The notes beneath the pieces were generated by a model. The model was not told the DNA's origin. It ran no database searches and was given only the letters and a program-made list of their open reading frames with translations. From Streptomyces djakartensis (GTDB lineage: Bacteria; Actinomycetota; Actinomycetes; Streptomycetales; Streptomycetaceae): a DNA stretch of 64,000 nucleotides. Both the position numbers and the translations under genes were made by a program. The stretch covers positions 1 to 64,000 of the forward strand of contig NZ_BMWE01000015.1 of the NCBI RefSeq assembly GCF_014651075.1. Direction: 5' to 3'. Shown piece after piece: positions 17,045-25,638 of the stretch. Numbering within the stretch: the first letter of the stretch is position 1; each line of letters starts with the position of its first letter.

Positions 17045-17563
17045 TCATTCGGCCGGTGCCCAGTAGTCCTGGAGCGCGGCCACGCCCGGCTCCACGCTCT
17101 TCCAGGAGCCGGTGAACGACAGGACGGCGAAGGCTGCCGCCGGGAACCCGCGACGGCTCATCCGCTCGCGCGCGTCGTCCTCGGCCGAGCCCGCGAGGAT
17201 CTCTGCGAGACCCTGGATCCCCGGGTTGTGGCCGATCACGAGGACGTTCTGCGCGTCGTCGGGGGTTTCGTTGAGCAGGGTGATCAGTTCGCCCGGCGAG
17301 GCCTCGTAGATCCGCTCCTCGTAGACGGTTTTCGGCCGCTGCGGGAATTCCTGGACGGCGAGCTTCCAGGTCTCGCGGGTGCGGACCGCGGTCGAGCACA
17401 GGGCCAAGTCGAAGGGGATGCCGGTGTCGGCCAGTCGGCGCCCGGCCTCCGCCGCGTCTTTTCTGCCCCGGTCAGCGAGCGGACGCTCGTGATCGGTCAC
17501 CTGTGGCCAGTCGGCTTTCGCATGGCGGAAGAGGGCAATCCTGCGGGGTTCTGCGACGCTCAT
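17045..17563 (-). CDS. SixA-type histidine phosphatase
   Basis: A 172-residue member of the histidine phosphatase (phosphoglycerate mutase-like) superfamily, short SixA branch. The catalytic RHAKADW motif has His14; a second histidine is in VIGHNPG, and the CSTAVRTRETW segment carries the conserved Arg. SixA in E. coli dephosphorylates phosphohistidine proteins; the target here is unknown. Start choice is uncertain: ATG at 17563 gives the family-like MSVAEPRRIALFRHA, while an in-frame GTG at 17587 would add eight residues. Neither has a strong Shine-Dalgarno. Convergent with serB. Confidence 0.88.
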   Translation of the reverse strand: MSVAEPRRIALFRHAKADWPQVTDHERPLADRGRKDAAEAGRRLADTGIPFDLALCSTAVRTRETWKLAVQEFPQRPKTVYEERIYEASPGELITLLNETPDDAQNVLVIGHNPGIQGLAEILAGSAEDDARERMSRRGFPAAAFAVLSFTGSWKSVEPGVAALQDYWAPAE

Positions 17564-17629
17564 GAGATCCAGCTTCGCATGAAACACGCCATGGGGCGCA
17601 GGGAGTTGGCCACCGGTTTCCGGTGGTAC

Positions 17630-17836
17630 TCAGCGGGACATCAGCCGCTGCACGCGCTCGAGGAGGTGGGTGAGCGCGGGGTCACCGGTGGCGGCGTGGG
17701 CGTCGGACGGGTTCAGGATCAGGGCGAGCAGCGCGGCGAAGGCGAGCGCGGGCAGGGCGAGGGCCCACCAGGGCAGCCGGCTGTCGGCGCCGGCCCGGGC
17801 GGCCGGGCGGGGCCGGGTGTGCGTAGGGGCCGACAT
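17630..17836 (-). CDS. Small single-pass membrane protein
   Basis: A 68-residue protein with one hydrophobic segment (LPWWALALPALAFAALLALIL, about residues 22-42) and a short C-terminal tail ending LTHLLERVQRLMSR. ATG at 17836 is supported by GGAGG about 7 nt upstream. An in-frame extension to 17884 has no ribosome site. Family not recognised. It is upstream of the SixA-like gene on the same strand with a gap of 66 nt. Confidence 0.65.
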   Translation of the reverse strand: MSAPTHTRPRPAARAGADSRLPWWALALPALAFAALLALILNPSDAHAATGDPALTHLLERVQRLMSR

Positions 17837-18018
17837 GGGTGCCTCCGCTCCTCGAGTGATCGGTGGCCCGCGTCTGGCGGCCACACATCGAAGCTACGGA
17901 ATCGGCGGCCGGCGACCCATCCGGTGACCCACCCACTTGACCCTGACCCATACCCCCTAGGGGACAGGGGGGTCAGCCCCACCATGGACCGGGTGCGGGC
18001 CGGCCGGCCGAGGGCCGG

Positions 18019-18135
18019 TCATGGTGAGGCGATCGTCGCGATGACGGCGATGACGATGAAGATCGCGAAGAACGCGCCGAACACGAGCAGCATCTTCTTC
18101 TGACCGTGCTGGGGATTCGGGTCGAGCACTGGCAT
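18019..18135 (-). CDS. SGM_5486-type transporter-associated mini-protein
   Basis: Only 38 residues, starting MPVLDPNPQHGQKK and continuing as one membrane helix (MLLVFGAFFAIFIVIAVIATIA) to the C-terminus. This is a conserved Streptomyces mini-protein annotated as SGM_5486 family transporter-associated protein. It lies directly downstream of an MFS transporter gene on the same strand (68 nt gap), which supports a role as a small accessory subunit, though that is inference. It is easily missed because a different-frame reading overlaps it. Codon bias is normal. Confidence 0.8.
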   Translation of the reverse strand: MPVLDPNPQHGQKKMLLVFGAFFAIFIVIAVIATIASP

Positions 18136-18203
18136 GGGGCCAAGTCTCGCACCCGCCGGCCGCGCCGGGCGCCCCGGGGTGCCGCCGGGGCGCCGGGACC
18201 TGC

Positions 18204-19607
18204 TCAGCGGTCGGCCTCGTCCTCCACGGTGCGGTCCCGGCCCGCCAGGAAGCCGAAGACCATCTGCGGGATCATCAGGGCGCTCATGAGCGCGATCGGC
18301 AGGCCCCAGCCTCCGCTGTGCTGGTAGAGGACGCCCACGAGCAGCGGGCCCGGGATGGAGATCAGGTAGCCGGTGCTCTGTGCGAAGGCCGACAGCTGGG
18401 CCACTCCCGGCCCGGTCCTGGCCCGCATGCCGACCATGGTGAGGGCGAGCGGGAAGGCGCAGTTGGAGACGCCGAGCAGCACGGCCCAGGCCCAGGCGCC
18501 GTCGGCGGGTGCGAGGTACAGCCCGGCGTAACCGGCGAGGCCGCAGACGCCCAGGGCGAGCACGATCGGGCCCTGGTGCGGCAGCCGTGTCGCCAGCCGC
18601 GGTATGACGAAGGCCAGGGGCACGCCCATGACCATGGTGACCGCCAGCAGCAGCCCGGCGGTGCCCGCGGGCACACCGGCGTCCCGGAAGATCTGCGCCA
18701 TCCAGCCCATGGTGATGTAGGCGGCGGTGGCCTGGAGGCCGAAGAAGGCGGCCAGGGCCCAGGCGGTACGGCTCCGCGTGACCCGCGGCCGCGGCGGCTC
18801 CTCGCGGGCCGGTGCCGCCGGGGTGCGGTGGCCGGCCGGCGAGTCCTCGCGTGCGGCTTCCGTGCGGCGGCCGGCGATCCGCGAAGTCGCCGCCCGGCCC
18901 TCCACCGGCCCTTCGCCGCGGTTCTCCGTGGCCCGCTCCTGCCGCCCGGAATCCTCCGCGCGTCGCCGTACGAACGGCAGCCACGGCAGGATCGCCGCCA
19001 CCGCGAGGCTCGCCCAGAGGGAGAGGCCCGACCGCCAGCTTCCGCCCAGCGCGTCGGTCAGGGGCACCGTGACCGCCGCCGCGAGGGAGGTGCCCAGGGC
19101 CAGCGCCATGGAGTACAGGCCGGTCATGGAACCGACGCGGTCGGGGAACCAGTGCTTGACGATGACCGGCATCAGGACGTTGCTGACCGCGATGCCCATG
19201 AGGGCGAGTGCGCTGGCGGCGAGGAAGCCGGCGGTGCCGCCGGCGTGCGGCCGGACCAGCAGGCCGGTGGCGATGGCGGCCATGCCGGCGCACACCACGG
19301 CGCCCGCTCCGAAGCGGCGGGCCAGCCGCGGGGCCATGACGCCGAAGACGGCGAAGCACAGGGGCGGTACGGAGGTGAGCAGTCCGGCGACGCTGCCGCT
19401 CATGCCGAGCCCGTCACGGACCTCCTCCAGGAGCGCGCCGAGGCTCGTGATGGCGGGGCGGAGGTTCAGCGCGGAGAGCACGATGCCGAGGACGAGCAGC
19501 CGTTTCGGCCATGCGCGCGTGGCCGGGCCGCCGCTTTTCCCGGCGTCGCGGGCGGCCGGGCGGCGCACGGTCGGGGGCGTCATCGTCCGGGTCTTCTCAG
19601 CAGCCAT
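18204..19607 (-). CDS. MFS transporter, CynX/NimT-like
   Basis: A 467-residue major facilitator with about twelve helices. The signature LGIVLSALNLRPAITSLGALLEEV near the first helix is typical of the CynX/NimT (cyanate/nitroimidazole) family. The MAPRLARRFG loop sits between helices 2 and 3, and a long hydrophilic loop (RRRAEDSGRQERATENRGEG onward) separates the two halves. The start is uncertain: ATG at 19607, 19616 or 19583 are all possible, none with a strong ribosome site. It is divergent from a GntR regulator and a palindromic operator lies 16 nt above the start, so regulation by that neighbour is likely. Substrate unknown. Confidence 0.9.
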   Translation of the reverse strand: MAAEKTRTMTPPTVRRPAARDAGKSGGPATRAWPKRLLVLGIVLSALNLRPAITSLGALLEEVRDGLGMSGSVAGLLTSVPPLCFAVFGVMAPRLARRFGAGAVVCAGMAAIATGLLVRPHAGGTAGFLAASALALMGIAVSNVLMPVIVKHWFPDRVGSMTGLYSMALALGTSLAAAVTVPLTDALGGSWRSGLSLWASLAVAAILPWLPFVRRRAEDSGRQERATENRGEGPVEGRAATSRIAGRRTEAAREDSPAGHRTPAAPAREEPPRPRVTRSRTAWALAAFFGLQATAAYITMGWMAQIFRDAGVPAGTAGLLLAVTMVMGVPLAFVIPRLATRLPHQGPIVLALGVCGLAGYAGLYLAPADGAWAWAVLLGVSNCAFPLALTMVGMRARTGPGVAQLSAFAQSTGYLISIPGPLLVGVLYQHSGGWGLPIALMSALMIPQMVFGFLAGRDRTVEDEADR

Positions 19608-19622
19608 GCGGCCCATCATAGA

Positions 19623-19635
19623 ATCATGGGATGAT
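19623..19635. promoter_or_regulatory. Candidate GntR operator
   Basis: Palindrome ATCAT-GGG-ATGAT in the divergent MFS/GntR intergenic region, the size and form expected for a FadR-subfamily operator. AT content here contrasts with the surroundings. Confidence 0.5.
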
Positions 19636-19640
19636 TTACT

Positions 19641-19685
19641 TCCGGTCCGGTTCGATCCGATCCGGTCCGGTCCGGTCCGGTCCCG
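19641..19685. repeat. CCGGT tandem microrepeat
   Basis: Imperfect TCCGG/TCCGA/TCCGGT pentamer array (TCCGGTCCGG then three or more consecutive CCGGT units) just upstream of the GntR gene. It overlaps the expected promoter, so copy number could alter expression by slippage. Confidence 0.7.
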
Positions 19686-19722
19686 GACGCTCGCGGGCGT
19701 ACCGGCCGTGCGAAGGTGAGTC

Positions 19723-20415
19723 ATGCCCCTGAGCCACCCCCGGCGCTCCGCGCTGTCAGAGCAGGTCATCGCCGCGCTGCGGGCCCAGATCACCTCGGGC
19801 GAATGGCCGGTCGGGTCCCGGATCCCGACCGAGCCGGAGCTGGTCGAGCAGCTGGGTGTCGCCCGCAACACGGTCCGCGAGGCCGTCCGCGCGCTCGCGC
19901 ACAACGGCCTGCTGGACATCCGCCAGGGCTCCGGCACGTACGTGGTGGCGACCAGTGAGCTGGCCGGCGTGATGCAGCGGCGGTTCGCCGGCGCCGACCC
20001 GCGGCACATCGCCGAGCTGCGTTCCACGCTGGAGTCGTCCGCGGCCAGGCTGGCCGCCGAGCGGCGTACGGAGAAGGACCTCAAGCAGCTCGACACGCTG
20101 CTGCTGCGGCGTGAGGAGGCCTGGGAGTCGGGCGACGCGGAGACCTTCGTGACCGCGGACGCGACCTTCCACCTGGCCGTGGTGTCGGCCTCCCACAACG
20201 ACGTCATGACCGCGATGTACGCGGATCTGGGCGAGGTGCTGAGGGACTGGCTGCGCGAGGACGTCGGAGAGGAGCTGACGCCGGAGACGTACATGGAGCA
20301 CGGGCGGCTGCTCGACGCGATCCGCGCCGGGGACGCGACTCGGGCGGCTCAGGAGGCCGCCCGCTATCCGTTCCTGTGCCGGCCGGGCGGGGTCAGCTCC
20401 CCCTCCGGTGACTGA
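19723..20415 (+). CDS. GntR/FadR-subfamily transcriptional regulator
   Basis: A 230-residue regulator. The winged HTH (about 8-75) contains SEQVIAALRAQITSGEWPVGSRIPTEPEL, LGVARNTVREAVRAL and GLLDIRQGSGTYV. The C-terminal FCD domain (85-215) contains the effector-pocket histidines in FHLAVVSASHND and MEHGRLLDAI. FCD regulators respond to small organic acids. Divergent from the MFS transporter, with a palindrome between them, so it probably controls that transporter and itself. Its end overlaps the convergent secreted-protein gene by 23 nt. Confidence 0.92.
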   Translation: MPLSHPRRSALSEQVIAALRAQITSGEWPVGSRIPTEPELVEQLGVARNTVREAVRALAHNGLLDIRQGSGTYVVATSELAGVMQRRFAGADPRHIAELRSTLESSAARLAAERRTEKDLKQLDTLLLRREEAWESGDAETFVTADATFHLAVVSASHNDVMTAMYADLGEVLRDWLREDVGEELTPETYMEHGRLLDAIRAGDATRAAQEAARYPFLCRPGGVSSPSGD

Positions 20416-20743
20416 TCCACGCCTGGTCGACCTCTTTCCAGCAGCGTCCGGCCAGCCGCACGGTCTGGGCGGGCTCGGCCGCCACCGCGGAGCTGTCGGT
20501 GTCGATGTCCCACCAGCGGGCGCACTCGATGTGCAGGCTCACGTGATCGGTCTCCGGGTACGGGTTGTGGCAGTACGCGACCACCCGGGAGCCGTCGGTA
20601 CGGACCCAGCACGCGGCGCCGAAGGGCGCCGCCGGCTTCCGATGACCGTCGGGCACGCGCGGGTGGGGCACCGCCGGGTACGCCAGGGTCAGCACGAGAG
20701 CGACGGCCAGGGGCAGGGAGGCCGTTCGGCGGGAGAAGCGCAC
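20393..20743 (-). CDS. Secreted hypothetical protein
   Basis: A 116-residue protein with a clear signal peptide (MRFSRRTASLPLAVALVLTLAYPAVP). The mature part has three cysteines (AACWVRTDG, AYCHNPYPETDHV, IECARWW) plus GRCWKEVDQAW, so a small disulphide-bonded extracellular domain is likely. Family not recognised. The 3' end overlaps the convergent GntR gene by 23 nt. It has a ribosome site GGAGGTCCCC upstream. Confidence 0.72.
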   Translation of the reverse strand: MRFSRRTASLPLAVALVLTLAYPAVPHPRVPDGHRKPAAPFGAACWVRTDGSRVVAYCHNPYPETDHVSLHIECARWWDIDTDSSAVAAEPAQTVRLAGRCWKEVDQAWISHRRGS

Positions 20744-20848
20744 AAGGGGACCTCCTCGGCCGTGCTGGGGAGGGGATCGCGTGGTGGACGCGTGATCAAG
20801 CCTGCCCAGCTGTGGGCCGCCCCGCCCGGCCGGATGAGCCGAACGGGT

Positions 20849-20887
20849 GACGCCCCGCTCCCCGCGCGCTGCGGGAGACGGGGCGTC
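20849..20887 (-). terminator. Terminator of the fabG-fabI unit
   Basis: GACGCCCCGCTCCC (20849-20862) pairs with GGGAGACGGGGCGTC (20873-20887) with one bulge. It lies 17 nt beyond the fabI stop codon on the minus strand. Confidence 0.7.
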
Positions 20888-20903
20888 GGTGACGTGTCGG
20901 AGA

Positions 20904-21671
20904 TCAGGCCCCGATGGCGTGCAGACCGCCGTCCACGTGGATGATCTCGCCGGTGGTCTTGGGGAACCAGTCGCTCAGCAGCGCGACCACGCCGCGTCCG
21001 GCCGGCTCGGGGTCCTTGAGGTCCCACTCCAGCGGGGAGCGGTTGTCCCAGACGGAGGCCAGTTCGCTGAAGCCGGGGATGGACTTGGCGGCCATGGAGC
21101 CGAGCGGGCCGGCCGAGACCAGGTTGCAGCGGATGTTCTGCTTGCCGAGGTCACGGGCCATGTAGCGGCTGGTGGCCTCCAGGGCGGCCTTGGCCGGGCC
21201 CATCCAGTCGTACTGCGGCCAGGCGAACTGCGCGTCGAAGGTGAGGCCGACGACCGAGCCGCCGTTCTGCATCAGCGGCAGGCAGGCCATGGTCAGCGAC
21301 TTCAGGGAGTACGCCGAGACGTGCATGGCCGTGGCGACCGACTCGAACGGCGTGTTCAGGAAGTTGCCGCCGAGGGCGTCCTGCGGGGCGAAGCCGATGG
21401 AGTGCACGACACCGTCGAGGCCGCCGAGCTCCTCGCCGACGATGTCGGCCAGGCGCCCGAGGTGCTCGTCGTTGGTCACGTCGAGCTCGATGACCTTGAC
21501 GGGCTTGGGGAGCTTCTTGGCGATGCGCTCGGTCAGCGTGGGCCGCGGGTAGGCGGTCAGGATGACCTCGGCGCCCTGCTCCTGGGCCAGCTTGGCGGCG
21601 TGGAAGGCGATGGAGGCCTCCGTCAGCACACCGGTGATCAGGATGCGCTTGCCTTCGAGAATTCCGCTCAT
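20904..21671 (-). CDS. fabI: Enoyl-ACP reductase (NADH), FabI/InhA type
   Basis: A 255-residue enzyme performing the final reduction in each type II fatty-acid elongation cycle. The divergent SDR cofactor motif GKRILITGVLTEASIAFHAA is at 7-26. The FabI catalytic signature Tyr154-x6-Lys161 is in PQYDWMGPAKAALEATSRYMARDLG. SIGFAPQDALGGNF and the tail KTTGEIIHVDGGLHAIGA are typical. It starts 5 nt after fabG and is translated from a ribosome site inside the end of fabG, so the two form an operon for fatty-acid synthesis. Confidence 0.95.
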   Translation of the reverse strand: MSGILEGKRILITGVLTEASIAFHAAKLAQEQGAEVILTAYPRPTLTERIAKKLPKPVKVIELDVTNDEHLGRLADIVGEELGGLDGVVHSIGFAPQDALGGNFLNTPFESVATAMHVSAYSLKSLTMACLPLMQNGGSVVGLTFDAQFAWPQYDWMGPAKAALEATSRYMARDLGKQNIRCNLVSAGPLGSMAAKSIPGFSELASVWDNRSPLEWDLKDPEPAGRGVVALLSDWFPKTTGEIIHVDGGLHAIGA

Positions 21672-21676
21672 GGTGA

Positions 21677-22396
21677 TCAGTGACCCATTCCCAGTCCGCC
21701 GTCAACGGGGATGACGGCTCCAGTGATGTACGAGGCGTCGTCCGAGGCGAGGAACCGCACCGTCGCGGCGATCTCCTCCGGCTGCGCGTACCGGCCGAGC
21801 GGCACCTGCTTCAGGATGCCGTCGCGCTGCTCGTCGGAGAGCGCCGCGGTCATGTCGGTCTCGACGAAGCCGGGCGCGACGACGTTGAAGGTGATGTTGC
21901 GCGAGCCCAGCTCACGGGCGAGGGAGCGCGCGAAGCCGACGAGGCCGGCCTTGGACGCCGCGTAGTTGGCCTGCCCCGCGGAGCCGAGCAGCCCGACGAC
22001 CGACGAGATCAGCACGACGCGGCCCTTCTTGGCCCGCAGCATCCCGCGGTTGGCGCGCTTGACGACCCGGAAGGTGCCGGTGAGGTTGGTCTCGAGGACC
22101 GAGGTGAAGTCCTCCTCGGACATGCGCATCAGGAGCTGGTCCTTGGTGACGCCGGCGTTGGCGACCAGGACCTCGACGGGACCGTGGGCCTCCTCGACCT
22201 CCTTGTAGGCCTGCTCCACCTGCTCGGCGTCGGTGATGTCGCACTTGACGGCCAGGCAGCCCAGTTCCGTCAGGGCCGCGGGCGGCTCACCCGAGCGGTA
22301 CGTGATGGCGACCTTGTCGCCGGTATCGGCGAAAGCACGGGCGATGGCGAGGCCGATGCCCCGGTTGCCTCCGGTGACGAGAACCGAGCGGCTCAA
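21677..22396 (-). CDS. fabG: 3-oxoacyl-ACP reductase FabG
   Basis: A 239-residue SDR enzyme reducing beta-ketoacyl-ACP with NADPH. The cofactor loop VTGGNRGIGLAIARAF (7-22), NAG at 80-82, Ser132 and Tyr145/Lys149 in NYAASKAG complete the active site. The start appears to be TTG at 22396: AAAGGGTG lies just upstream and the only nearby GTG is followed by an in-frame stop. It is first in the fabG-fabI operon, and tldD is divergent. There may be a second FabG elsewhere in the genome in the main fab cluster. Confidence 0.93.
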   Translation of the reverse strand: MSRSVLVTGGNRGIGLAIARAFADTGDKVAITYRSGEPPAALTELGCLAVKCDITDAEQVEQAYKEVEEAHGPVEVLVANAGVTKDQLLMRMSEEDFTSVLETNLTGTFRVVKRANRGMLRAKKGRVVLISSVVGLLGSAGQANYAASKAGLVGFARSLARELGSRNITFNVVAPGFVETDMTAALSDEQRDGILKQVPLGRYAQPEEIAATVRFLASDDASYITGAVIPVDGGLGMGH

Positions 22397-22667
22397 CGGA
22401 TCACCCTTTCGGTAGCGGTCTGATACCCCGCCCGGGCGCCTGGACGACAGGCGGCGATGACAGGCGGCTTCCTCGAAAACCTATCGGTCCCGGCACGCCC
22501 GCGGACAATCGGGCAGCGACAGTGGCGTTGCGGACTCACTGTCGGGTCCCTACAGAAAGCCACTCACCGGGATCCGGAAACTCATGGCCGGCGCGCTGGA
22601 TGGACGACATGATCGGAGCAGCCACCGAGCACGGCGACCACGCTCACCTCGACAGAAAGAGACGGCG

Positions 22668-24191
22668 GTGCCTCATACCATCGACGAGGCCTTCACGGCC
22701 CTTCCCCTACGCGCCCTCGCCGACGCGGCCCTCGCACGCGCGCGTGCGCTGGGCGCCGAGCACGCGGACTTCCGGTTCGAGCGGGTGCGAGGCGCCTCCT
22801 GGCGATTCCGGGACGCCAGGCCCGCCGGGTCGTCGGACACCACCGACCTCGGGTACGCGGTGCGGGTGGTGCACGGCGGGACGTGGGGGTTCGCGTCGGG
22901 CGTGGACCTGACCATGGACGCGGCCGCGAAGGTCGCCTCCCAGGCGGTGGCGATGGCCAAGCTGTCCGCCCAGGTGATCAGGGCGGCCGGATCGGACGAG
23001 AGGGTCGAGCTGGCCGACGAGCCGGTGCACGCGGAGAAGACGTGGGTCTCGTCGTACGAGATCGATCCGTTCACCGTGCCCGACGAGGAGAAGGCCGGGC
23101 TGATCGCTCAGTGGAGCGCGCGACTGCTCGCGGCCGACGGGGTGGATCATGTCGACGCCTCGCTGCTCACCGTCCACGAGAACAAGTTCTACGCCGACAC
23201 CGCCGGGACCGTGACCACGCAGCAGCGGGTGCGGCTGCACCCGGTGTTCAACGCCGTGTCGGTGGACGAGTCGAGCGGCGAGTTCGACTCGATGCGTACG
23301 CTCGCGCCGCCCGTGGGACGCGGCTGGGAGTACCTGCGGGGCACCGGCTGGGACTGGGAGAGCGAGCTGGAGCAGATCCCGGAGCTGCTCGCCGAGAAGA
23401 TGCGGGCGCCGAGCGTCGAGGCGGGTCTGTACGACCTGGTCGTCGACCCGTCCAACCTGTGGCTGACCATCCACGAGTCCATCGGGCACGCCACCGAGCT
23501 GGACCGGGCCCTCGGTTACGAGGCCGCCTACGCCGGCACCTCCTTCGCCACGTTCGACCAGCTGGGCAAGCTGCGCTACGGCTCGGAGCTGATGAACGTC
23601 ACCGGCGACCGCACCGCCGAGCACGGTCTCGCCACCATCGGCTACGACGACGAGGGCGTCGAAGGCCAGTCCTGGGACCTGGTCAGGAACGGCACGCTCG
23701 TCGGCTACCAGCTGGACCGGCGGATCGCGCGACTGACCGGCTTCGAGCGGTCCAACGGGTGCGCCTACGCCGACTCCCCCGGGCACGTGCCGGTGCAGCG
23801 CATGGCCAACGTGTCGTTGCGGCCGGACCCGGCGGGCATGTCGACCGAGGATCTGATCGGGGGTGTGGAGCGGGGCATCTACGTCGTCGGTGACCGGTCC
23901 TGGTCGATCGACATGCAGCGGTACAACTTCCAGTTCACCGGGCAGCGCTTCTACCGGATCGAGAACGGCCGCCTCGCCGGGCAGCTGCGGGACGTGGCCT
24001 ACCAGGCGACGACCACCGATTTCTGGGGCTCCATGGCCGCGGTGGGCGGTCCGCAGACCTATGTCCTCGGCGGCGCCTTCAACTGCGGCAAGGCCCAGCC
24101 GGGCCAGGTGGCGTCCGTTTCCCACGGCTGCCCGTCGGCCCTGTTCAAGGGCGTCAACATCCTCAACACGACCCAGGAGGCCGGTCGATGA
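22668..24191 (+). CDS. tldD: Metalloprotease TldD
   Basis: A 507-residue TldD/PmbA-family subunit. The zinc motif HESIGH (His269, His274) in WLTIHESIGHATELDRALGYEAAYAG distinguishes the catalytic TldD half from its partner. The GTG at 22668 gives VPHTIDEAFTALPLRALADAAL; an upstream in-frame ATG at 22584 lacks family similarity. It overlaps the next gene by 4 nt (ATGA). In E. coli TldD-TldE form a heterodimeric protease that cleaves unstructured peptides such as microcin B17 precursor and CcdA. The pair is thus a complete complex. Confidence 0.94.
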   Translation: MPHTIDEAFTALPLRALADAALARARALGAEHADFRFERVRGASWRFRDARPAGSSDTTDLGYAVRVVHGGTWGFASGVDLTMDAAAKVASQAVAMAKLSAQVIRAAGSDERVELADEPVHAEKTWVSSYEIDPFTVPDEEKAGLIAQWSARLLAADGVDHVDASLLTVHENKFYADTAGTVTTQQRVRLHPVFNAVSVDESSGEFDSMRTLAPPVGRGWEYLRGTGWDWESELEQIPELLAEKMRAPSVEAGLYDLVVDPSNLWLTIHESIGHATELDRALGYEAAYAGTSFATFDQLGKLRYGSELMNVTGDRTAEHGLATIGYDDEGVEGQSWDLVRNGTLVGYQLDRRIARLTGFERSNGCAYADSPGHVPVQRMANVSLRPDPAGMSTEDLIGGVERGIYVVGDRSWSIDMQRYNFQFTGQRFYRIENGRLAGQLRDVAYQATTTDFWGSMAAVGGPQTYVLGGAFNCGKAQPGQVASVSHGCPSALFKGVNILNTTQEAGR

Positions 24192-25582
24192 GCCCCCGTA
24201 CCAGCAAGCCGCACGAGGTCGTCGAGCGCGCCCTCGAACTGTCCCGTGCGGACGGGTGCGTCGTCATCGCCGACGAGCAGTCCACCGCCAACCTGCGCTG
24301 GGCGGGCAACGCGCTGACCACGAACGGTGTCACGCGCGGGCGCACGCTCACTGTCGTCGCCACGGTCGACGGCAAGGAGGGCACGGCCTCGGGGGTGGTG
24401 TCCCGGTCCGCCGTGACCGCCGACGAGCTGGAGCCCCTGGTGCGGGCCGCCGAAGCGGCGGCGCACGGCGCCGGGCCCGCCGAGGACGCGCAGCCGCTGG
24501 TCACGGGCGTGGCGCCGTCGCCGGAGTTCACCGAGGCGCCGGTGGAGACCTCCTCCGCCGTCTTCGCCGACTTCGCCCCCGCGCTGGGCGAGGCCTTCGC
24601 ACGCGCGCGTGCGGGCGGACGGGAACTGTACGGCTTCGCCAACCACGAGCTGGTGTCCTCCTACCTCGGCACGTCGACGGGGCTGCGGCTGCGGCACGAC
24701 CAGCCGAACGGGACGCTGGAGCTGAACGCCAAGTCCCCCGACCGCACCAGGTCCGCGTGGACCGGGCGCTCCACACGGGACTTCAAGGACGTCGACCCGG
24801 CCGCCATGGACGCGGAGCTGGCGGTGCGTCTGGGGTGGGCCGAGCGGCGCGTCGAACTGCCCGCGGGGCGGTACGAGACGCTGCTGCCGCCGACGGCGGT
24901 GGCGGACCTGCTGATCTACCAGATGTGGTCGGCGTCGGGCCGGGACGCGGTGGAGGGCCGCACGGTGTTCTCCAAGCCGGGCGGCGGCACCCGGGTCGGC
25001 GAGAAGCTGACCGACCTGCCGCTCACCCTGCGCAGCGACCCGAACGAGCCCGGCCTGGAGTCGGCGCCCTTCGTGATCGCCCACTCCTCGGGTGGCGACC
25101 AGTCGGTGTTCGACAACGGGCTGCCGCTCACCTCGACCGACTGGATGCGCGAGGGCGGGCTGCGTCACCTGACGACCAGCCGGCACAGCGCGGGCCTGAC
25201 CGGGCTGCCGGTGGCGCCCGGCATCGACAACCTGATCCTGGAGGGCGGCGAGGACCGCTCCCTGGACGAGATGGTCGCGAACACCGGGCGCGGACTGCTG
25301 CTGACCTGCCTGTGGTACATCCGCGAGGTCGACCCGGCGACGCTGCTGCTGACGGGCCTGACCCGGGACGGCGTCTACCTCGTCGAGAACGGCGAGGTGA
25401 CGGGCGAGGTGAACAACTTCCGGTTCAACGAGTCGCCGGTCGGGGTGCTGGGCCGGGCCACGGAGGCGGGGCGGACCGAGAAGACGCTGCCCCGGGAATG
25501 GAGCGACTGGTTCACCAGGACGGCCATGCCCGCGCTGCGGGTCCCGGATTTCAATATGAGCTCGGTCAGCCAGGGCGTATAA
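24188..25582 (+). CDS. tldE: TldE/PmbA protease subunit
   Basis: A 464-residue partner of TldD, without the HExxxH zinc motif, as expected for the non-catalytic subunit. The N-terminal half contains ELSRADGCVVIADEQSTANLRWAGNALTTNG and the C-terminal half VAPGIDNLILEGGEDRSLDEMVANTGRGLLLTCLWYIREVD, the conserved PmbA block. The ATG overlaps the TldD stop, indicating coupled translation and stoichiometric assembly. The stop lies 56 nt ahead of tyrS, close enough for readthrough. Confidence 0.93.
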   Translation: MSPRTSKPHEVVERALELSRADGCVVIADEQSTANLRWAGNALTTNGVTRGRTLTVVATVDGKEGTASGVVSRSAVTADELEPLVRAAEAAAHGAGPAEDAQPLVTGVAPSPEFTEAPVETSSAVFADFAPALGEAFARARAGGRELYGFANHELVSSYLGTSTGLRLRHDQPNGTLELNAKSPDRTRSAWTGRSTRDFKDVDPAAMDAELAVRLGWAERRVELPAGRYETLLPPTAVADLLIYQMWSASGRDAVEGRTVFSKPGGGTRVGEKLTDLPLTLRSDPNEPGLESAPFVIAHSSGGDQSVFDNGLPLTSTDWMREGGLRHLTTSRHSAGLTGLPVAPGIDNLILEGGEDRSLDEMVANTGRGLLLTCLWYIREVDPATLLLTGLTRDGVYLVENGEVTGEVNNFRFNESPVGVLGRATEAGRTEKTLPREWSDWFTRTAMPALRVPDFNMSSVSQGV

Positions 25583-25638
25583 CCTCGTAGTCGGCTGTCA
25601 CCCGACTGCCCGAAGATCATCGAGGAGACACGAGAACC

